Positions 61,499 to 64,000 of a DNA stretch of 64,000 bases are shown piece after piece (positions within the stretch are counted from its first letter, which is position 1; every line of letters starts with the position of its first letter). Source of the DNA: Streptomyces sp. NBC_00414 (GTDB lineage: Bacteria; Actinomycetota; Actinomycetes; Streptomycetales; Streptomycetaceae). The notes under the pieces are model-generated. The model saw only the letters and a list, made by a program, of their open reading frames with translations, searched no databases and had not been told where the DNA came from. The stretch lies in the NCBI RefSeq assembly GCF_036038375.1, contig NZ_CP107935.1, positions 4,216,001-4,280,000 on the forward strand. The letters run 5' to 3'. Both the position numbers and the translations under genes were made by a program.

Positions 61499-61679
61499 CT
61501 CCTGCGCCCTCCCCTCCCGCTCGACCGACCTGTTCCCGAGGAACTCCACACCTCAAGGATGCGGCATCCGCCGGGAAACGGGGATCGGGTACCCGAACGG
61601 CCCCGTTCGACCCCCTGTCGGGCCCGGCCCCGCCCGCCTTTCGGCAGGCGGGGACATCCGTACCCGCGCGGCGGCTCAC

Positions 61680-62291
61680 CTAGCGGACCAGGCCCCATCG
61701 GAATCCGAGCGCCACCGCGTGCGCGCGGTCCGAGGCGCCGAGTTTCTTGAAGAGCCGACGCGCGTGCGTCTTGACCGTGTCCTCGGAGAGGAACAGCTCA
61801 CGGCCGATCTCCGCGTTCGACCGGCCGTGGCTCATGCCCTCCAGGACCTGGATCTCACGCGCGGTGAGCGTCGGCGCCGCGCCCATCTCGGCCGACCGCA
61901 GTCTGCGCGGCGCGAGCCGCCAGGTCGGGTCGGCGAGGGCCTGGGTGACGGTCGCGCGCAGCTCCGCGCGGGAGGCGTCCTTGTGGAGATAGCCGCGGGC
62001 ACCGGCGGCGACCGCGAGGGCGACACCGTCCAGGTCCTCGGCGACGGTGAGCATGATGATGCGCGCACCGGGGTCGGCGGACAGCAGCCGCCGGACCGTC
62101 TCCACGCCGCCCAGACCGGGCATGCGTACGTCCATCAGAATCAGGTCCGAACGGTCGGCACCCCAACGGCGGAGGACTTCCTCGCCGTTGGCCGCCGTGG
62201 TCACGCGCTCTACACCGGGCACGGTCGCCACCGCGCGGCGGAGCGCCTCTCGGGCAAGCGGGGAGTCGTCGCAGACGAGGACGGATGTCAT
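61680..62291 (-). CDS. bldM: BldM, NarL/FixJ-family developmental response regulator
   Basis: 203 residues. Receiver domain with acidic pair D8/D9, D54 in LMDVRMPG and Lys in YLHKDAS, and a LuxR helix-turn-helix (about 135-200, SEDTVKTHARRLFKKLG). BldM is an atypical response regulator that forms homodimers or heterodimers with WhiI to switch sporulation genes, including aerial-hypha stages (family knowledge). The ATG at 62291 has GGAGG 7 bases upstream. An imperfect inverted repeat similar to its own binding site lies 134 bp upstream (62425-62440). Confidence 0.97.
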   Translation of the reverse strand: MTSVLVCDDSPLAREALRRAVATVPGVERVTTAANGEEVLRRWGADRSDLILMDVRMPGLGGVETVRRLLSADPGARIIMLTVAEDLDGVALAVAAGARGYLHKDASRAELRATVTQALADPTWRLAPRRLRSAEMGAAPTLTAREIQVLEGMSHGRSNAEIGRELFLSEDTVKTHARRLFKKLGASDRAHAVALGFRWGLVR

Positions 62292-62671
62292 GGCCGTCCT
62301 CCGCAGCTGATGCGCGTCACCTTGGGCCTCCAGGCTGGTACGAAATCGTCACCTGTGCGGTCGACCGTCTCGGACGCTTGCCCGAGCGTTTGTTCCTTCA
62401 ACCGCCTCGCACACTCAACGACGGTCACTCGAAAGAGTTACGGGGCCGTGAACCACCTTCGGCACTCTACGTGAGGGCACGGACACGGTGCAGACACCCG
62501 CGACAGACCCTCAAGGTTTCATCACAAGCAATGCCCCATTTAGCCGCTTTTCTTCCCATTTCCTGGTGTCTGAGGCTAGATTCGCAATGAGTCATATTTT
62601 CATCTCCTTAGATCGTAGATGTACGGTGATGGCCACGTAACCGACCAAAACGGCTACAAGGGGACAAAGCA
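62292..62671. other. Divergent bldM/whiD promoter region
   Basis: 380 bp with no gene. The AT-richer part (62510-62650) is unusual for this chromosome and probably contains the promoters for both genes. An imperfect palindrome at 62425-62440 is listed separately. I could not assign -35/-10 boxes with confidence. Confidence 0.5.
62425..62440. promoter_or_regulatory. BldM-like inverted repeat upstream of bldM
   Basis: TCACTCGAAAGAGTTA: a 16-bp imperfect inverted repeat (TCACTC/GAGTTA, one mismatch to GAGTGA). It resembles the 16-bp palindromic TCAC...GTGA pattern reported for BldM homodimer sites (from memory). It could mean autoregulation or control of whiD. Confidence 0.4.
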
Positions 62672-62995
62672 ATGGCAGATTTCTCCCGCCTTCCCGGTCC
62701 CAACGCGGATCTGTGGGACTGGCAGCTCCTCGCGGCGTGCCGCGGGGTCGACAGCTCGCTCTTCTTCCACCCCGAGGGCGAGCGTGGTGCGGCACGGAGC
62801 GCTCGTGAGAACTCGGCCAAAGAGGTCTGCATGAGGTGCCCCGTGCGGGCGGAGTGCGCGGCGCACGCGCTGGCGGTGCGCGAGCCCTACGGCGTGTGGG
62901 GCGGCCTTACCGAGGACGAGCGCGAGGAACTCATGGGACGGGCGCGCAACCGCCTGGTCTCCGCGTCGAGCGGGGGCAACCCGTCACACCACTGA
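62672..62995 (+). CDS. whiD: WhiD, Wbl-family iron-sulfur sporulation protein
   Basis: 107 residues. Four cysteines, C23, C53, C56 and C62 (AACRGVD, KEVCMRCPVRAEC), hold a 4Fe-4S cluster that senses nitric oxide/oxygen; the turn GVWGG (74-78) and basic tail follow, as in all Wbl proteins. WhiD is needed for mature spores (family knowledge) and binds the region-4 part of the housekeeping sigma factor. The ATG at 62672 has AAGGGGA about 9 bases upstream. Divergent from bldM. Confidence 0.97.
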   Translation: MADFSRLPGPNADLWDWQLLAACRGVDSSLFFHPEGERGAARSARENSAKEVCMRCPVRAECAAHALAVREPYGVWGGLTEDEREELMGRARNRLVSASSGGNPSHH

Positions 62996-63138
62996 AGGAA
63001 CGTTTCTCCGCGCGGACTCACGCGCAGGCACGCATGTCGACGCGCGGACCGACGCGCATACCGGCACGCACGCGCGTGCACCCGCTTTCCGTCCCCCACC
63101 GCATACCTCCCGCCCCGTAGGCACGGCCGACACCGTCC

Positions 63139-64000
63139 TCAGCGGGCCGCGGCCCTGGCCAGCTGGTCCAGCGTGGCCGCCACGGCGGGCACCTGGGCCA
63201 GATCCGGCAGCGTGAGCGCGACGATCTCCCGCCGCAACGCGGGCTCCACCGTCACCGTGCGTGCACCCTTGGGGCGTACGGACTCGATGGCCAGCTCCGG
63301 CAGGACCGCGACCCCGAGGCCGGCTCCGACCAGACCGACCACCGCCGGATAGTCGTCGGTCGCGAAGTCGATGCGCGGTGTGAAGCCCGCCCTCTCGCAG
63401 ACCTCGATCAACTGCGCCCGGCAGCGGGGGCAGCCGGCGATCCACGGCTCGTCGGCCAGATCGCCGATGGCGACCGCACCCGCCCGGGCCAGCCGGTGTC
63501 CTTCGGGGACCAGACCGACGAGCCGGTCCGTGAGCAGCGGCCGGATCACCAGGTCGTCCCACTCGTCCGGGCCCGCCGCGCCCCCCACTTTGGCCGCCCC
63601 CTCGTAACGGAAGGCGAGGGTCACGTCGCAGTCGCCCTCGCGGAGCATCTCCACGGAACGCGGCGGCTCGGCCTCCTCAAGGGAGACCCGGGTGCCGGGG
63701 TGCGCGGCGCGCAGGGCGGCCAGCGCGGTGGGTACGAGCGTGGAGCTTCCGCTGGGGAACGAGACCAGCCGCACCCGGCCCGCGCGCAGGCCCGCGATGG
63801 CGGCGACCTCCTCCTCCGCGGCGGTCAGGCCGGCGATGATGCCCGCGGCGTGCCGGACGAGGGCCTCGCCGGCCTGGGTCAGACGCATCTCGCGGCCCGT
63901 GCGGATGAGGAGCGGCGTACCGACGGACGCTTCCAGGGCCTTCATCTGCTGACTGACGGCGGGCTGGGTGCAGCCCAGTTCGCGCCCCGCCGCCGAAAAG
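63139..64000 (-). CDS. LysR-family regulator, cut by the window edge
   Basis: At least 287 residues visible; the start lies beyond 64000. The helix-turn-helix C-terminal part is seen at the edge (GRELGCTQPAVSQQMKALE), continuing with the effector-binding domain, VRLVSFPSGSSTLVPTAL and LVGLVPEGHRL. LysR proteins repress or activate metabolic genes, with a small co-inducer bound here. An internal ATG at 63945 is not the true start. Its target is unknown. Convergent with whiD. Confidence 0.88.
   Translation of the reverse strand, partial: FSAAGRELGCTQPAVSQQMKALEASVGTPLLIRTGREMRLTQAGEALVRHAAGIIAGLTAAEEEVAAIAGLRAGRVRLVSFPSGSSTLVPTALAALRAAHPGTRVSLEEAEPPRSVEMLREGDCDVTLAFRYEGAAKVGGAAGPDEWDDLVIRPLLTDRLVGLVPEGHRLARAGAVAIGDLADEPWIAGCPRCRAQLIEVCERAGFTPRIDFATDDYPAVVGLVGAGLGVAVLPELAIESVRPKGARTVTVEPALRREIVALTLPDLAQVPAVAATLDQLARAAAR

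Overview
The window is high-GC DNA (about 72 percent by eye) with GTG starts, GGAGG ribosome sites and strong third-position G/C bias. It carries the bldM-whiD-shbA(sigD)-guaB developmental neighbourhood, a cluster of eukaryote-type Ser/Thr kinases beside glpD, and a c-di-AMP riboswitch over a cell-wall hydrolase. This points to a Streptomyces chromosome core region. From memory, the gene order resembles the S. coelicolor segment around SCO4766-SCO4806 read backwards; this was not checked against a database.

Layout. 0-9.3 kb: a secreted Pro-rich protein, then a translationally coupled operon (AAA ATPase, DUF5682-type putative hydrolase, von Willebrand A protein) divergent from a SWIM zinc-finger protein and a DUF5691-type protein. 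9.5-11.4 kb: a small B12-domain mutase subunit lacking its cobalamin histidine, and a lipase. 11.7-19.6 kb: cell-wall hydrolases (one M23, two NlpC/P60, the first behind a ydaO/c-di-AMP riboswitch) and the helicase pcrA. 19.7-23.7 kb: a PspC-domain two-component pair divergent from a PspC membrane protein. 23.8-29.3 kb: DoxX, a TIG-like membrane protein, DUF4429/SHOCT, class II aldolase and a PPOX-type protein. 29.3-31.6 kb: guaA, and a chorismate mutase behind a leaderless Phe/Tyr leader peptide with a terminator (an apparent attenuator). 32-35.5 kb: a membrane/lipoprotein pair and an LAETG sortase substrate. 35.7-39.2 kb: a GMC oxidoreductase and a succinate-semialdehyde-type dehydrogenase with paired operator-like palindromes. 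39.4-54.1 kb: five intact receptor Ser/Thr kinases, one receptor pseudokinase and a diacylglycerol-kinase-like lipid kinase, all on the minus strand. 54.5-60.5 kb: glpD, an NDP-sugar dehydrogenase-like protein lacking its catalytic cysteine, guaB3 and guaB. 60.8-64 kb: the sigma factor ShbA/SigD, BldM, WhiD and a LysR regulator cut by the window edge.

How it fits together. Much of the window concerns growth, development and envelope control: IMP dehydrogenase and GMP synthase for GTP supply, BldM, WhiD and ShbA for sporulation and housekeeping sigma supply, secreted murein hydrolases under c-di-AMP control, and membrane kinases that probably sense the envelope. No transposon, phage, CRISPR array, rRNA or tRNA gene was seen. 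The observations most worth following up are the Phe/Tyr attenuator before chorismate mutase, the two enzyme-like proteins that have lost signature residues (IcmB-like His to Pro; sugar dehydrogenase Cys to Ala), the receptor pseudokinase, a 23-bp-period repeat between two kinase genes, and the AAA/DUF5682/VWA plus SWIM/DUF5691 module with a perfect inverted repeat in its divergent promoter region.
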